In this document: positions 1-10,691 of the stretch, piece by piece
Layout: each line of letters opens with the position of its first letter
Numbering within the stretch: position 1 is the stretch's first letter
Assembly (NCBI GenBank): GCA_015680685.1
Contig: MNCI01036636.1
Span: 186,001-250,000, forward strand
Length of the DNA stretch: 64,000 bases
DNA from: Gnetum montanum
Lineage: Eukaryota; Streptophyta; Gnetopsida; Gnetales; Gnetaceae
Direction: 5' to 3'
Position numbers and translations under genes: made by a program
Notes under the pieces: generated by a model
Seen by the model: only the letters and a program-made list of their open reading frames with translations
Told to the model about the DNA's origin: nothing
Database searches by the model: none

Positions 1-205
1 GAAAAATACAACGCAAAAAGTGGTAGTTTTAGGTCGTTTCGGGCCGTAAGCTAGTTTAAGACCTTTTCGAGCCATGTGTTTTTGTATTTTTATGTTTTTA
101 AACAATGTGTAAACTAAGTTGACGAATGTGTAAATAAAGCGAAATGCGTGATCTAAGTAAGTGGGAAAAATGTAAATGCATAGGCTAGTGCGATGTAAAC
201 AAAAG
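1..205 (-). other. Post-protease noncoding stretch of Tat-A
   Basis: About 200 bases with repeated short phrases such as GTGTAAACTAAG and GGCCGTAAGCTAGTTTAAGACC. The same phrases occur after the protease of Tat-B near 4975-5040 and, in altered form, in Tat-C near 23140-23320. I see no coding signal. Confidence 0.5.
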
Positions 206-860
206 TCAAAATGCATGGCAAGTGGAGGAAAAGGGTAGGTAGGCACCCACATTTTTGGTCAAGGGAAAGTATTGGTCATGTAGTTGCTTCCTAACTAGAT
301 GTGGATTAGGGAGCATGTAAGGCTTAGGATCCTTTGGGGGGTTATTGGCTTCAACCACTAGTTTAGGTGTGTTAGCCTTAGGCGTTGCATTTGTTACTAT
401 AGGTGTATCACCAAGAAAATCTTCTTCCAAAACTTGCGCCATGTCTATGTCATGGGTAGTCGAAGAGAAAGCGTTATCACCAACTTGACCACCTTCATAT
501 GGAAGGTGGATTTCTTGGTGGATGGGAGAGGAGATGGTGCTTAGTTGGGCTAGCCAAGGCTTGCCTAGGATCATGTTGAAACCTGGCATCTCTTCTATGA
601 TAGTGAAATTTGCACTAGTAAGGAATCTCTCTCCTCCCACAAAGGCTAAATTAATTGTACCCCTGATTGTGACACATGACCCATTGAAGGATTTTAGAAA
701 TGTAGTTTTGGTTGCCCTGATTTCATCTACTAGGCCTAGCTTGTTGATGACGGAGTATAAGACTACATTTGTTGCTACACCATCATCTACGTGCACTCTG
801 CAGATGGTACATTGCCCAACATGAATGCTAATGGATAGCTGGGTTGCAGTGACCTCTCCT
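206..860 (-). pseudogene. Tat-A aspartic protease region (retropepsin-like, DDG motif)
   Basis: Protease domain that in retroelements cuts the Gag-Pol polyprotein. The reading frame holds GQCTICRVHVDDGVATNV around 770-830, then LKSFNGSCVTIRGTINLAF and PGFNMILGKPWLAQ, the usual layout of a retropepsin with its flap and the second hydrophobic-hydrophobic-G motif (here ILGKPWL). The catalytic triplet is DDG at 779-787 rather than DSG or DTG. The frame then runs on as a low-complexity tail to 206. No RT domain follows before the window edge. There is no obvious start of its own because it is part of a polyprotein. Confidence 0.75.
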
Positions 861-904
861 CATGTGAGGTTAACTTTGATTACATTTTCATAGAACACTA
901 GGGA

Positions 905-2128
905 TGTTGAACTCAATTCTTACAGTGTAGGGGGTAGCATTGTTGCACGGATGGATGTCTCATCTGTAGGGGTATCCTCTATAACAAGAATGAAGGCCAA
1001 GATCTGGGCCAATGTTTGATAGTGAGCAGATGAGGTAATGACCAAGTCGTACAAGCTCAATGTCATGTTCTTTTGCTTGAGCGTTTCCTTCACCTGGGTT
1101 AGTGCAGCTACAAAGTCCTTATCATTAGCCATTGTGTTGGCCTTGACTTCCTCCATGTGGTTTGAGAGACAATTCTCTTGCAAAGGGGACTTGGGCTTAG
1201 TCTACTTGGCCTACTTGGGGGTAGGGGCCCTAGTGTTCAGTTTTTGTTTGTTGGTTGTGGCCTTTTCTTCAGCCATGGGGGTTGTGAGGTGCTCGTTTGT
1301 CCTCTAGCATTTCCATTTGGTGGGCTTACCCAAGTTGCTAGTGGTATCGACCCTCGAAGGAGGAGGGATCAAGATGTTGCCCATTATCAGGCTTCAGGTA
1401 GATGAGGGACCATCACATTGTGGCACCCTTATGAAAAAAGGTTTCTTCGTGGTTTTTGTTGCCATGTCATGCCAGTTTAATGTCTTAGCATATGGGTGTT
1501 GCCAATTTAATGTCATAGCGGATGGTTGTTCTGGGACTTTGACCAAAAAGGCTGTTGTGGGTGCCTAAGGTGGTACTTTGAAAACAAATGGAGCCCTCTT
1601 GCTTGTGGAGGCTATGGGGACCTTTGCCTTGTTAGGAGGCACACAGATGACAAAAGGTTGTTGCACAGGTTTGGGCTTGCCACCTATGCTAATTGAGTTT
1701 ATGACATAGGAGACATCGTCTGTGTTGGATTGACTTGCCATGTCGATCAGCAATTAGCCTTGTTCTATCATTCTCTGCAGGTCATCTTGCAAAGCATGAT
1801 AGTTGTTTGTACCATGACTAGCCATTTGATGGTAATGACAGTATTGGTCCAATTTAAAATGTTATGGGACTGGGGGCTCATTTGGTACTACTAATGTGGG
1901 GTTCTTTAGTAGTTCACAATACCTATCATGCTTTTGGCGGGTAATCTCTGATATGTGTTTGTGTTGGATTTTCCTGGCTTTCAAGAGTTGCTCCAATAGT
2001 TCAGAGGGTTGCATCGGTAGTGGTGTATACTTTGAGTGGTCCTTGCACTGAAAGTTGGACCTTAGGGTGGCCCCTGCTGATGTAGGTGAGTTGGTGCCAA
2101 ATTTGACGACTTTTCCAGCTTGGGCTTT
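905..2128 (-). pseudogene. Tat-A gag C-terminal part and gag-protease linker (broken)
   Basis: Continuation of Tat-A gag after the Tat-B insertion. Near 1740-1850 there is a degenerate zinc-knuckle-like block (CHYHQMASHGTNNYH) that corresponds to CHYHQMFGHNTDTCH in Tat-B; the last cysteine of the C-x2-H-x4-H-x4-C pattern is lost here. Residues at 1565-1753 read SYVINSISIGGKPKPVQQPF, as in Tat-B and Tat-C. At 920-1183 comes the linker with MTLSLYDLVITSSAHY, which stands just before protease in all three Tat copies. Many stops and shifts are present. The linker resembles a conserved pre-protease segment of plant gypsy polyproteins, and its function is unknown to me. Confidence 0.7.
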
Positions 2129-2133
2129 GGGTT
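2129..2133. repeat. Target-site duplication of Tat-B, left copy
   Basis: GGGTT directly outside the 3' LTR; identical to the right copy. Confidence 0.9.
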
Positions 2134-3528
2134 TGTACTGCCTGAAATTGTTAGTCCCCGACTGGAAGGAAAAACAGAGGCCATGGGATCGCAGGACAAG
2201 CACAGATGACCCTACCTTCTCTTGAGGGTGAGCTGGAGAGAACGAAGGTAGAGTACCTTGAGTGGTACGCACGCGGATCAACCAAGGATTTCCCCGAGCA
2301 TCACAGAAGTGTTATACACTGGGTTATGCGTAAACGGTGTAGCGGGCATAAAAAGGAGCGAATAGTGAAAATAGGGCGTAAGCAAAATGTAAATGACATA
2401 ACAGCGTAAACAACATAAACTGATATATGCAGTGTAAACTAAGCATAAATAGGGCGTGAACCCGAGTGCACACAGCGTAATAGGACGTAAACCCGAGTGC
2501 ACAGCGTAATAGGGCGTGAACCCGAGTGCACAGCGTAATAGGGCGTAAACTGGGCGTAAAGTGTAAACAGGATGCCGACAGCGTAAACAGTGTAAACAGA
2601 GCATAGGCGGCGTAATCAGAGTGTAAATGTAAATGAGCGTAAGCAAAAACACATGCAAGAAATCAGCGTAAACTGTAAACTGTATTATGAAATGGAAATG
2701 TAGTGCACCGGTCTAACACAGTTTTGGCTAAACACAAGGCGGACGTAAAGCCCCAGTGCGTGCAGGGATGCGGCTGGTTCGTACAGTAGGCAGAGCATAG
2801 AGACTGTGCTCGGCATACAGGACTTCCAGCGTAACAGGGTTTTAGGCTCTGGTCTGTAGCGTAATTGCTCTTGGGTCTACTCTGGTAAATTTTTGCTGAC
2901 CTTGAATTCACGGAAAACTGGCCTTTTTATAGGGGGGTTTTACCAGGAAAATCAGGTTGGGAGACACGTGGCGCATCAACCAGGTGCGTACAATTTAGGA
3001 ATATGGTATACGCTGGGCGTGTATGCTACATCAGGCCGGCGTATACGCTAGACGTATACGCTGGACTTGCTGGGCATGTGAACTTGGGTGGACGTTGGGC
3101 GTATACGCTAGGGCGTATATGCTGGCGGAAGCTGGGCGTATATGCTAGGGCATATACGCTGATGGATGCTGGCGTATACACTGGGGCATATATGCTGATG
3201 AATGCTGGCGTATATGTTGGGGTCTATACGCTGATGGATTTTGGACGTCAACTTGCTTCAATTCTTGCTCCTGTTGCACCTGATAAGCGTACATGTGAGG
3301 CGTGTACGCTGGGCGTATACGCTGGGGCGTATACACTGAAAATGCTGGGCGTATACGCTGGGCATATACGCTAGGCATATACGCTGGCACAACACTTGGT
3401 AAAAACCAAGTGTTTCGATCCTCAAAATTGCCATGTGTGACTTCAAATGTAGCCAAAGTCGTCTGTGGGTCACGGGGATTTGCTTCTTGTTGGACAAGTG
3501 CCAAACTCGAAATTTTTCTGGTGTTTCA
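2134..3528 (-). repeat. Tat-B 3' LTR (1395 bp)
   Basis: Partner of the LTR at 9179-10686 with the same TG...CA ends. The TATA box lies at 2922-2931 on the minus strand. On its upstream side (3529 and higher) it is preceded by a polypurine tract, which identifies it as the 3' LTR. It is shorter than the 5' LTR mainly because the 176-bp U3 segment occurs once here (around 3230-3310). Confidence 0.9.
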
Positions 3529-5044
3529 TTGGCCCCTCTTTGTTGATGTTTGGAGGAATTGACGTGAGAGGCATCGACAAAGAAGTATAAAACACCACAA
3601 GCAAACTTGGTAGAAACATTATCCTTTGGCACTTGGCCAGATGTCATCGCACTGTGTTCAAAAGTACCTAGGATTGGGAAATGAAGCTTGTAGTTGGATT
3701 GGGAGATGGAAATTATGGGGATTGGGAACTGATTAAGGGATTATGCATGCTAAAGGGGATGCTCTAGTGTGTACACGGGTCATGTTGATCCTTGTCAATA
3801 GCCATTGTTTAGCGGACTTGGCATCAAGACATGAGATGTGCGTCATTTGGCGGAACAAGACTCTTGTTTAGTGTTTAAGAGGACTTATTGGCCACGTGAT
3901 GGTGGGTTACGTTCTCTGGAGGAATAGGCCCCTTGTTTGGTGTTAAAGAGAACCTGTTGGTAGAGAGCCAAAGCCACACAATGAGATGTTACTTGAGCTT
4001 TTGAGACATGAGTGTTTTTCAAGACAACTGCGTCCCCGCCTGAGACTTATGAGAAGTGCCAAGGGTCTTATGGCTCATTTTTTTTCTCATTGATCTTTGC
4101 TCTTTGCTCTTTACTCTTTCTTTCTTTTTCGTTTTTGTTTTTTTTTTATTTTTTTTTGTTTTTTGGCAAGAGCTTCCTTTCAATTTTACAGTCTTTTTCA
4201 TGTGCCATAATGTGTTTTGCAATTGCTTGAGAGTGTGGCAGCGTGTAATAGTGTGCTTAAATTTTTGGGGTGTACTGGGTGTATCTGGGAACTGTAATTG
4301 GGTAGGAAAGGGAATAAGAGTGTTGGGGAAATGGAGAATGTATTGGGAATGGGGAGTATACTTTTGAACAGATTGATTAACCTGGTAACATGCGTCAGAA
4401 ACAGTGTGGTACCTTGTCACCATGATGAAGAGTATCGATGTATGAGCACCACTGGGTGTCATCCTGCAAACACAACTTGAAGAAGACAAGAAAATCACAA
4501 GTGAATGAGTTAGCGAACACTTCAGACATGAATGTGACTGATGCAAACGGAGGCCCCATGTGAAACTCAAGGCAAACAAAATAAGCAGAAATAGTGTTGT
4601 CAGAGCCGGTGTGATGAATGATGTAGTAGGCATTGGTGAAGAAATGTCATGAATTACAACAGCAGATGAATGTGCTAGAAATGATATGGCTAGTTTATAG
4701 TCTTAGCGGACTCTGGTGACTGAGTGTGATAGTTTAGTATTATGTCAGATGAAGCTCTGTGGTGTCAGTTTACCATCATGAAGCCAGGACATTCTGTGGT
4801 ATCAGTTTTAAGTCATGATGCCAGGACTATCAGGGTGCATGCATGCATATGTGTCCGTACGATCCTGTAAACAAAAGAAACTAGAGAAAACAATGTTAAA
4901 TAGCCACTGCAGAAAACATGAATTGAAATGCACAAGTGAATAGGAAATAATGTGAAAAGGCAGTATTTTAAGGCCTTTTCGGGCCACATGCAAGCGCGTA
5001 AGCTAGTACAATGTAAACTAAGGTGACGTATGCACAACAAACAA
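3529..5044 (-). other. Tat-B 3' noncoding region with PPT
   Basis: About 1.5 kb between protease and 3' LTR. The minus strand reads AACAAAGAGGGGCCAA right before the LTR (3529-3544), which matches the PPT of Tat-C. The 80 bases upstream also match Tat-C (phrases TTCTTTGTCGA and AAACATCAA). A T-rich tract lies at 4119-4164 on the plus strand. Nothing in any frame looks like RT, RNase H or integrase. The longest frame (4019-4633 minus) has K-rich low complexity opposite the T tract and is probably spurious. Confidence 0.7.
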
Positions 5045-5957
5045 AGGTGAGGAGTCGGCGGCGGTTAGACGTGTCTTTGGCCACAGGGGAGTCTTAATTA
5101 TTCAGTTTTTTCTTAGTCGGACATGGTCTAAGAGGCGTTCTAGTTTGCTCTGGGAGGGCTTCAGTTTTTACCCCTCGTTTGGGCGTTTTAGCTCTAGGTG
5201 TTGTGTTTGTTGTTGTGGGTGTTACTTCAAGAGGCTCCTCTTTCAAGACCTGTGACATGTCTATGTTGTGATCAGCTTGAAAGGGAGTGTTGTCACCATG
5301 TATAATGACTTGTTCACCTTCATATGGAAGGCGGATTTCTTGATGTATCGGTGAGGAAACGGCTCGTTGTTATGCTAGCCAAGCTCTACCAAGAATCATG
5401 TTGAAACTGGGCATCTCTTCTATGACAGTGAATTCCGCACTGGTGGGGAATTGTTCTCCTACCACAAAGGCTAAGTTGATTGTGCCCTTAACTGTGACAC
5501 ATAACCCATTGAAGGATTTTAGACACGTGGTTTCTGTTGGCATGATCTCATCTGCCATGCCTAGTTTATCGATGACGGAGTATAGAACTACATTTGTTGC
5601 CGCACCATCATCAATGTGCACTCTGCGAATGGTACATTGCCCAACACGTATGCTGATCAACAATGGAGCTGTTGTGACCTCCCCCTATTCGGGGTTAAGT
5701 TTAACTGCATCTTCACAGAATACTAAGATGTTTGAACACGATTCTTGTGGTGTGTGTTGTGAAATTGTTGTACGAATGGATTCCATGTTAGCAGGGATGT
5801 CCTCTGTAACAGGAATGGACGCTAATGTTTGTGCTAAGACTTCACGATGAGTCGAGGATGTCATGACCAAATCGTACAAGCTCATGGTTGTGTTTTTTTG
5901 TTTGAGCATTTGTTTCACCTGGGCCAATGTAGCTACAAAGTCTGTGTTGTCTGCCAT
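5045..5957 (-). pseudogene. Tat-B linker and aspartic protease (DDG motif)
   Basis: The block at 5685-5957 reads LAQVKQMLKQKNTTMSLYDL, the pre-protease linker also present in Tat-A and Tat-C. Protease follows at 5370-5700 with GQCTIRRVHIDDGAATNVV, LKSFNGLCVTVKGTINLAF and PSFNMILGRAWLA. The triplet DDG is at 5604-5612. The tail to about 5045 is rich in P, K and T. The usual next domain, RT, is absent, and sequence passes straight into the noncoding tail. Protease without RT still allows Gag maturation, so the layout fits a helper-dependent element. Stops are present between blocks. Confidence 0.8.
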
Positions 5958-8425
5958 TGTGTTGGTTGCCTCTGTATGGGTTGAGGGCTTGGGCCTGGTT
6001 TGTTTGGGATTAGGGACAGGGGCCCCAGTGTTCGGTTGTTGTATACTAGGTGTGTCCTTTGTTTCAGTAGTGGGTATTGTTTGTTGTTCATTTGACTCTT
6101 CTGCTGCCGTTTGGTAGGCTTATCCGTGTTGTTGGTAAGGTTGACTCTTGAGGGAGGGGAGGTTGAGATGTTTCCTATGGTTGGGCTCTGGGTAGGTGAG
6201 GGCCATCGCGTGGTGGCACTTTTATAACAAATGGTAGTTTAGGAGGAATTGTTGGTGTTTGACTAGCTTGTTGTGGCACCTTGATAACGAAAGGTTTCTT
6301 TGCTGTTGTTGTTAGTGCATCATGCTAGTTTAACGTCTTAGCAGACGACTGTGGTGGTACTTTGACCAGAAAGGGTGTCTTTGGAGCTCGGAATCATATT
6401 GAATCTTGCGAGTTTAACGTCTTAGCGGATGTGTGAGGTGGTGGCACCTTGACCACGAAAGATGTCATTGGTTCTCTAGGTGGCACCTTGATGATGATGG
6501 GAGGCCCCTTGCTCGTGGAGGTGGAGGGGATTGTTTCCTTGCTAGGAGGCACACGGATCACAAAAGCTTGCTACACAGGTTTAGGCTTACTATCTATGCC
6601 AATAGATTTTATGACATAGGAGGCATTGTCTGTGCTTAGTTGATTTAGGGTGTTGATGTTTAGTTGGCCCCGTTCTATCATTGCTTGTAGATCATCCTTT
6701 AACGCATGACAGGTGTCGGTATTGTGACCAAACATTTGGTGGTAGTGACAGAATTGGTCTAACTTGAAATGTCGTGGAATCGGGGGCTCGTTTGGTGCTG
6801 CTAAGGTGGGGTTCCTTAGTAGTTCATAGTACCTATCATGTTGGCGGCGAGCATTCTCAGCTACGCATTTGTATTGGATTTGCCCAGCTTTAAGGAGGTG
6901 CTCTAGTAGTTCCGAAGGTCACGCAGGTAGTGATGTGTACTTAGAGCGATCCTGGCATTGAAAATTGGACCTTAAGGTGGCCCTTGTTGTTGTAGGTGGA
7001 TTGGTACTAGTGTTAGTTGTTTTTGTGCTTGAGGCCACAGTTTCTGTTATTGCCTTTTTTGGCAACATGTTGGTTCTTGTAAGCCACATAGGCAGGGTCA
7101 TTACTGGTTTGCGCAGCTTGTTCAATGTTCGTGATTTGTGTGAATGCTTGGCTCAATGTTTGAGCGCTTAGGTAGTATATTTTTGACTTAATGAAGTCAT
7201 TCACGACTCTCTTCAAAATCGTTAGCAAATACTTTTTAGGGATGGGCTCATGAAGTTCATTAAGGACTGCATTCCATCGTTGGATGAACTTTTGCACAGG
7301 CTCAAGTGGTGCTTGTTTCACCTGTATCAGATTGTCTAGTGTCGCTTCAGGCTTGAGGTTGTACTTAAACCGGGTAATGAACTGATGTAACAGACCCTCC
7401 AGAGAGGATATGGAGTTATGAGGCAAGGCTCGATACCAGTCTAAGGATACCCCTGTTAAGGACATAGCGAACACTCGCAAGATTGTGTGGGGCCAAGCTT
7501 GAAGTAACAGAGTTTCTGATCAAAATGTAACTAAGTGAGCATTTGGATCTCTGGTCCCGTCATACCTGGTTAACTGTGGGAGTGTGATTCCCTTGGGTAA
7601 AGCTAACGGTGGCACTGAAGAGCTAATTGGATCATCGCGATAGAAATCTAGTACTTTAACTTGTTTAGTGTTGTCAGCTTTGAGTTGCTTTATCTCATTT
7701 GCTAACGCTTGCATCATCTATTTTGCTTCTGCCCACTCTTGAGCGGTAGGAAGATTAGTTAGTTAGGGAGGTTGATGGGTTGTCATTTGTTGCTGTGGAG
7801 CGATGTTCAGAGTTACGGTTGTGGGGTGTGGCATGTTGAAGTGAGTGGGTTGTTGAACAAGGGGTATGGCCCCTTTCCTAGCCACAAAATGTGAAGTGAC
7901 ACCCTGGATGTGCGGGGTCGATGTAGTGAAAGTTGCCCCATGCGTTTGCACGTGTGGTATGTACTGGGTGGAGATGGGGGTGGGTAATCTTTGTTGGGAT
8001 ACTGGTGCTTGTATGCTCGTTGACACTTGGTGAGTGGCTGCCTGTCCCATGCAAGGATGAAGTGATTGGTTCACGTAGGCATGGGGACTAAGGGTGTGGT
8101 ATGAATCCCCAAGTTCAAATTGTGCCTCAAAGTCATCCACATCATGTTGGTTTTGGGGCTCCCGAGTGGGTCGCCATGAGTTTTGGCTCCTTGCCATAAG
8201 GAGCTGGGAGATGAGTCTATGCTAAGGTTCAGAAAAGGGGATGATGCCATATATAGAGGGGACGAATTCGTGACCTCCCATGTATATGTGCTCGAAGTTT
8301 CGTTTTGCCTCCTGTTTTATGGTGTCAAGAGGAAGGTTGACCTGAATCTTCACACAGATGTAGTTATACTGTTCTTGTGTGGGGACTATGAAGGTGCATA
8401 CGTTAGAGGTCTAGGATGACTCCAT
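5958..8425 (-). pseudogene. Tat-B gag (several stops)
   Basis: Gag polyprotein reading from the ATG at 8425. This start is chosen because the Tat-C gag begins at the equivalent place (the phrase YICVKIQ in Tat-B matches FLCVKIQ in Tat-C). Then come DSYHTLSPHAYVN, the core domain with VLDFYRDDPISSSVPPLALP (about 7640), DWYRALPHNSISSLEGLLHQ (about 7430) and FIQRWNAVLNELHEPIPKKY, which is the plant retrotransposon gag signature region. A zinc-knuckle-like CHYHQMFGHNTDTC block lies near 6700. Premature stops occur early (about 8410) and again between blocks. Gag would form particles, and as Tat-B has no RT the particles would need a helper enzyme. Confidence 0.85.
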
Positions 8426-8809
8426 GGTGATGTGTGACAGGGTAGCGTATGAGTTGGTTAATAAGTGCCGAGTGTGTTTCGGGCTAAGTGTGCAGAGTGT
8501 CTGGTGTATGAACACTGAAAATTTTTCTAAGTGTCTTATGTGTACAGCGTAAACGGGAGAAAATTTGGCTAAGTATAAAATTATGAATCGTACTCGTACG
8601 TGGATGGCGATCTCGGGTAAGAGGAAGTCATCTTGGAATCGTTATGTTGAGTGTATTGTATGCATTGGACAAGGTTGACTTTGTTGGTGGCCGTTAGTAC
8701 TTAGAACGGCTTGAAGTAGGTGCGAATTGCAGCAAATTTGGCTTTGAAATGTGCTCGTTTTGAGTGTTTTTGTTGAAAAAAACACTGTAGCGGTACTGTA
8801 GCGGGATTG

Positions 8810-9120
8810 TAACTATACTGTAGCTTACACTGGGACACTGTAGCATACGCTGGGACACTATAGCATATGCTGGGACACTATAGCATACGCTAGGATACTG
8901 TAGCATACGCTAGGACACTGTAGCATACGCTGAGACACTGTAGCATACGCTAGGACACTGTAGCAGCGTAAAGGTTGACAGCGTAGATGCTGGGGTTTCT
9001 GTTGACAACGTAGACGCTGGGGTTTCTGTGGACAATCCACGTGAAGTTGGCAGCGTAGACGCTGAAAGACTTACAGGGAGAGTGTTGAATTGGGCAATGA
9101 AAACGCTCGTGAGCGTAGAC
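8810..9120 (-). repeat. Tat-B leader minisatellite, 20-bp units followed by about 30-bp units
   Basis: From about 8818 to 8965 the plus strand repeats TGTAGCATACGCTGGGACAC with small changes (CTAGGACAC, CTGAGACAC) about seven times. It is followed at 8965-9065 by three longer units with the phrase CAGCGTAGACGCTGGGG. The array lies between the PBS and the gag start, in the part of the RNA expected to hold packaging signals. It is out of any conserved reading frame. Confidence 0.8.
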
Positions 9121-9154
9121 ACTCAGGAGCGTACAGTCTAGTTGTTTAAGAGGA

Positions 9155-9173
9155 GGCCCTCCTTCTAGCGCCA
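9155..9173 (-). other. Tat-B primer-binding site
   Basis: The minus strand reads TGGCGCTAGAAGGAGGGCC, five bases after the LTR end (spacer AAAAT). The position and the TGG start are as expected for tRNA-primed reverse transcription. The matching tRNA species was not determined. Confidence 0.75.
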
Positions 9174-9178
9174 ATTTT

Positions 9179-10686
9179 TGTACCGCCTGAAATCGTCGGT
9201 CCCTAGCTGGAAGGAAAAATAGAGGCTGTGGGATCGCAGGACGAGCACAGATAACCCTACCTTCTCCTGAGGGTGAGCTGGAATGCACAAAGGTAGAGTA
9301 CCTGGAGTGGTCCGCACGCAGATCAGACAAGGATTTCCTCGAGCATCACAGAAGTGTTATACGTTGGGTTATGCGTAAACGGTGTAGCGGGCGTAAAATG
9401 GAGCGAACAGTGAAAACAGGGCGTAAGAAAATTGTAAATTGCGTAACAGCGTAAACAACATAAACTGATATACGCAACGTAAACTAAACGTAAACCTGAA
9501 CACAGTGTAAACAGGGCGTGAACCTAAGTGCACAACGTAACAGGGCGTAAACTGGGCATAAAGTGTAAACAGGATGCCGACAGCGTAAACAGTGTAAACA
9601 GAGCGTAGGCGGCGTAATCAGAGCGTAAATGTAAACGAGTGTAAGCAGAAACACATGCAAGAAATCAACGTAAACTGTAAATTGTAAACTATAAACTGTA
9701 AACTGTATTATGAAATGGAAATGTAGTGCACCGGTCTAACGCAGTTGTGGCTGAACACAAGGTAGACATAAAGCCCCGGTGGGTGCAGGGATGCGGCTGG
9801 TTCACATGGTAGGTGGAGCGTAGAGACTATGCTCAGCGTACAGGACTTCTAGCATAAGAGGGTTTTAGGCTCTGGTTTGCAGTGTAATTGCTCTTGGGTT
9901 TGCTCTGGTAAATTTTTGCTGACCTTGAATTCACGGAAAACTGGCCTTTTTATAGGGGGGGTTTTACAAGGAAAATCGGGTTGGGAGACACGTGGCGCGT
10001 CGACTGGGTGCATACAGTTTAGGAATATGGTATATGTTGGGCATGTACGCTACATCAGGCCGGTGTATACGCTGGGCGTATACGCTGGACTTGCTGGGCG
10101 TGTGAACTTGGGTGGATGCTGGGCGTATACGCTGACGGAAGCTGGGCGTATATGCTGGGGCGTATACGCTGATGGATGCTGGCGTATACGCTGGGGCGTA
10201 TATGCTGATGGATGTTGGACGTCAACTTGCTTCAATTCTTGCTCCTGTTGCACCTGCGCAGCGTACATGTGAGGCGTGCACACTGCGCATTGAGCGTATA
10301 CGCTGGGGCGTATACGCTAGGGCGTATACGTTGAGGCGTATATGCTGAAAATACCGGCCATATACACTGGGGCGTATACGCTGATGGATGTTGGACGTTG
10401 ACTTGCTTCAATTCTTGCTCCTGTTGCACCTGCTGAGCATATATGTGAGGCGTGTACGCTGGGCATCGGGCGTATACGCTGGGGTGTATACGTTGGGGCG
10501 TATACGCTGAGAATGCCGAGCATATATGCTGGGCGTACATGCTGGCACAACACTTGGTAAAAACCAAGTGTTTCGATCCTCAAAATTGCCATGTGTGACT
10601 TCAAATGTAGCCAAAGTCGTCTGTGGGTCACGAGGATCTACTTCTTGTTGGACAAGTGCCAAACTTGAAATTTTTGTGGTGTTTCA
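9179..10686 (-). repeat. Tat-B 5' LTR (1508 bp)
   Basis: Starts TGAAACACCAC and ends GGTACA on the minus strand. U3 (10686 down to about 9955) holds a dense array of GCGTATACGC-type palindromes. A TATA box follows (minus TATAAAAAGG at 9944-9953). R/U5 downstream holds GCGTAAAC-type repeats. A roughly 176-bp segment of U3 is present twice (its phrase TTCAATTCTT starts at 10231 and again at 10407); the 3' LTR has it once. Confidence 0.9.
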
Positions 10687-10691
10687 GGGTT
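10687..10691. repeat. Target-site duplication of Tat-B, right copy
   Basis: GGGTT directly outside the 5' LTR. The 5-bp length fits Ty3/gypsy integrases. Confidence 0.9.

Larger units (their letters stand above)
2134..10686 (-). mobile_element. Tat-B: complete nested Tat-like element encoding only gag and protease
   Basis: Minus-strand element of 8553 bp with 5' LTR 9179-10686, PBS 9155-9173, leader repeats, gag, protease, a 1.4-kb noncoding tail, polypurine tract (PPT) and 3' LTR 2134-3528. Perfect 5-bp duplications GGGTT flank it at 2129-2133 and 10687-10691, and the flanking gag of Tat-A joins up across it. No RT, RNase H or integrase motif is found in any frame, so it is a non-autonomous derivative. 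In a 130-bp comparison at the U3 ends I count 5 differences between its LTRs, 4 of them transitions, which suggests a younger age than its host element. Confidence 0.9.

Noticed and set aside
521-824. Plus-strand ORFs opposite protease (522-824, 5398-5850)
   Set aside because: Shadows of the protease frame on the minus strand, similar to each other only because protease is conserved.
2278-3647. Several ORFs of 80-130 residues in the Tat-B LTR (for example 2278-2658, 3003-3374, 3258-3647; also 9877-10567)
   Set aside because: They are frames through the GCGTA-type repeat arrays, rich in Tyr, Ala and Arg. They lie within the LTR and shift with unit number.
4019-4633. 204-residue ORF on the minus strand in the Tat-B tail
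   Set aside because: Its end is a Lys/Thr run opposite a T tract, the rest has no recognisable domain, and no counterpart occurs in other copies.
8810-8965. CRISPR-like spacing of 20-bp repeats
   Set aside because: Units are directly adjacent with no unique spacers, and the context is a plant retrotransposon.
8694-9122. Overlapping ORFs with repeated Ser-Val-Cys-Tyr
   Set aside because: Products of the 20-bp leader minisatellite.
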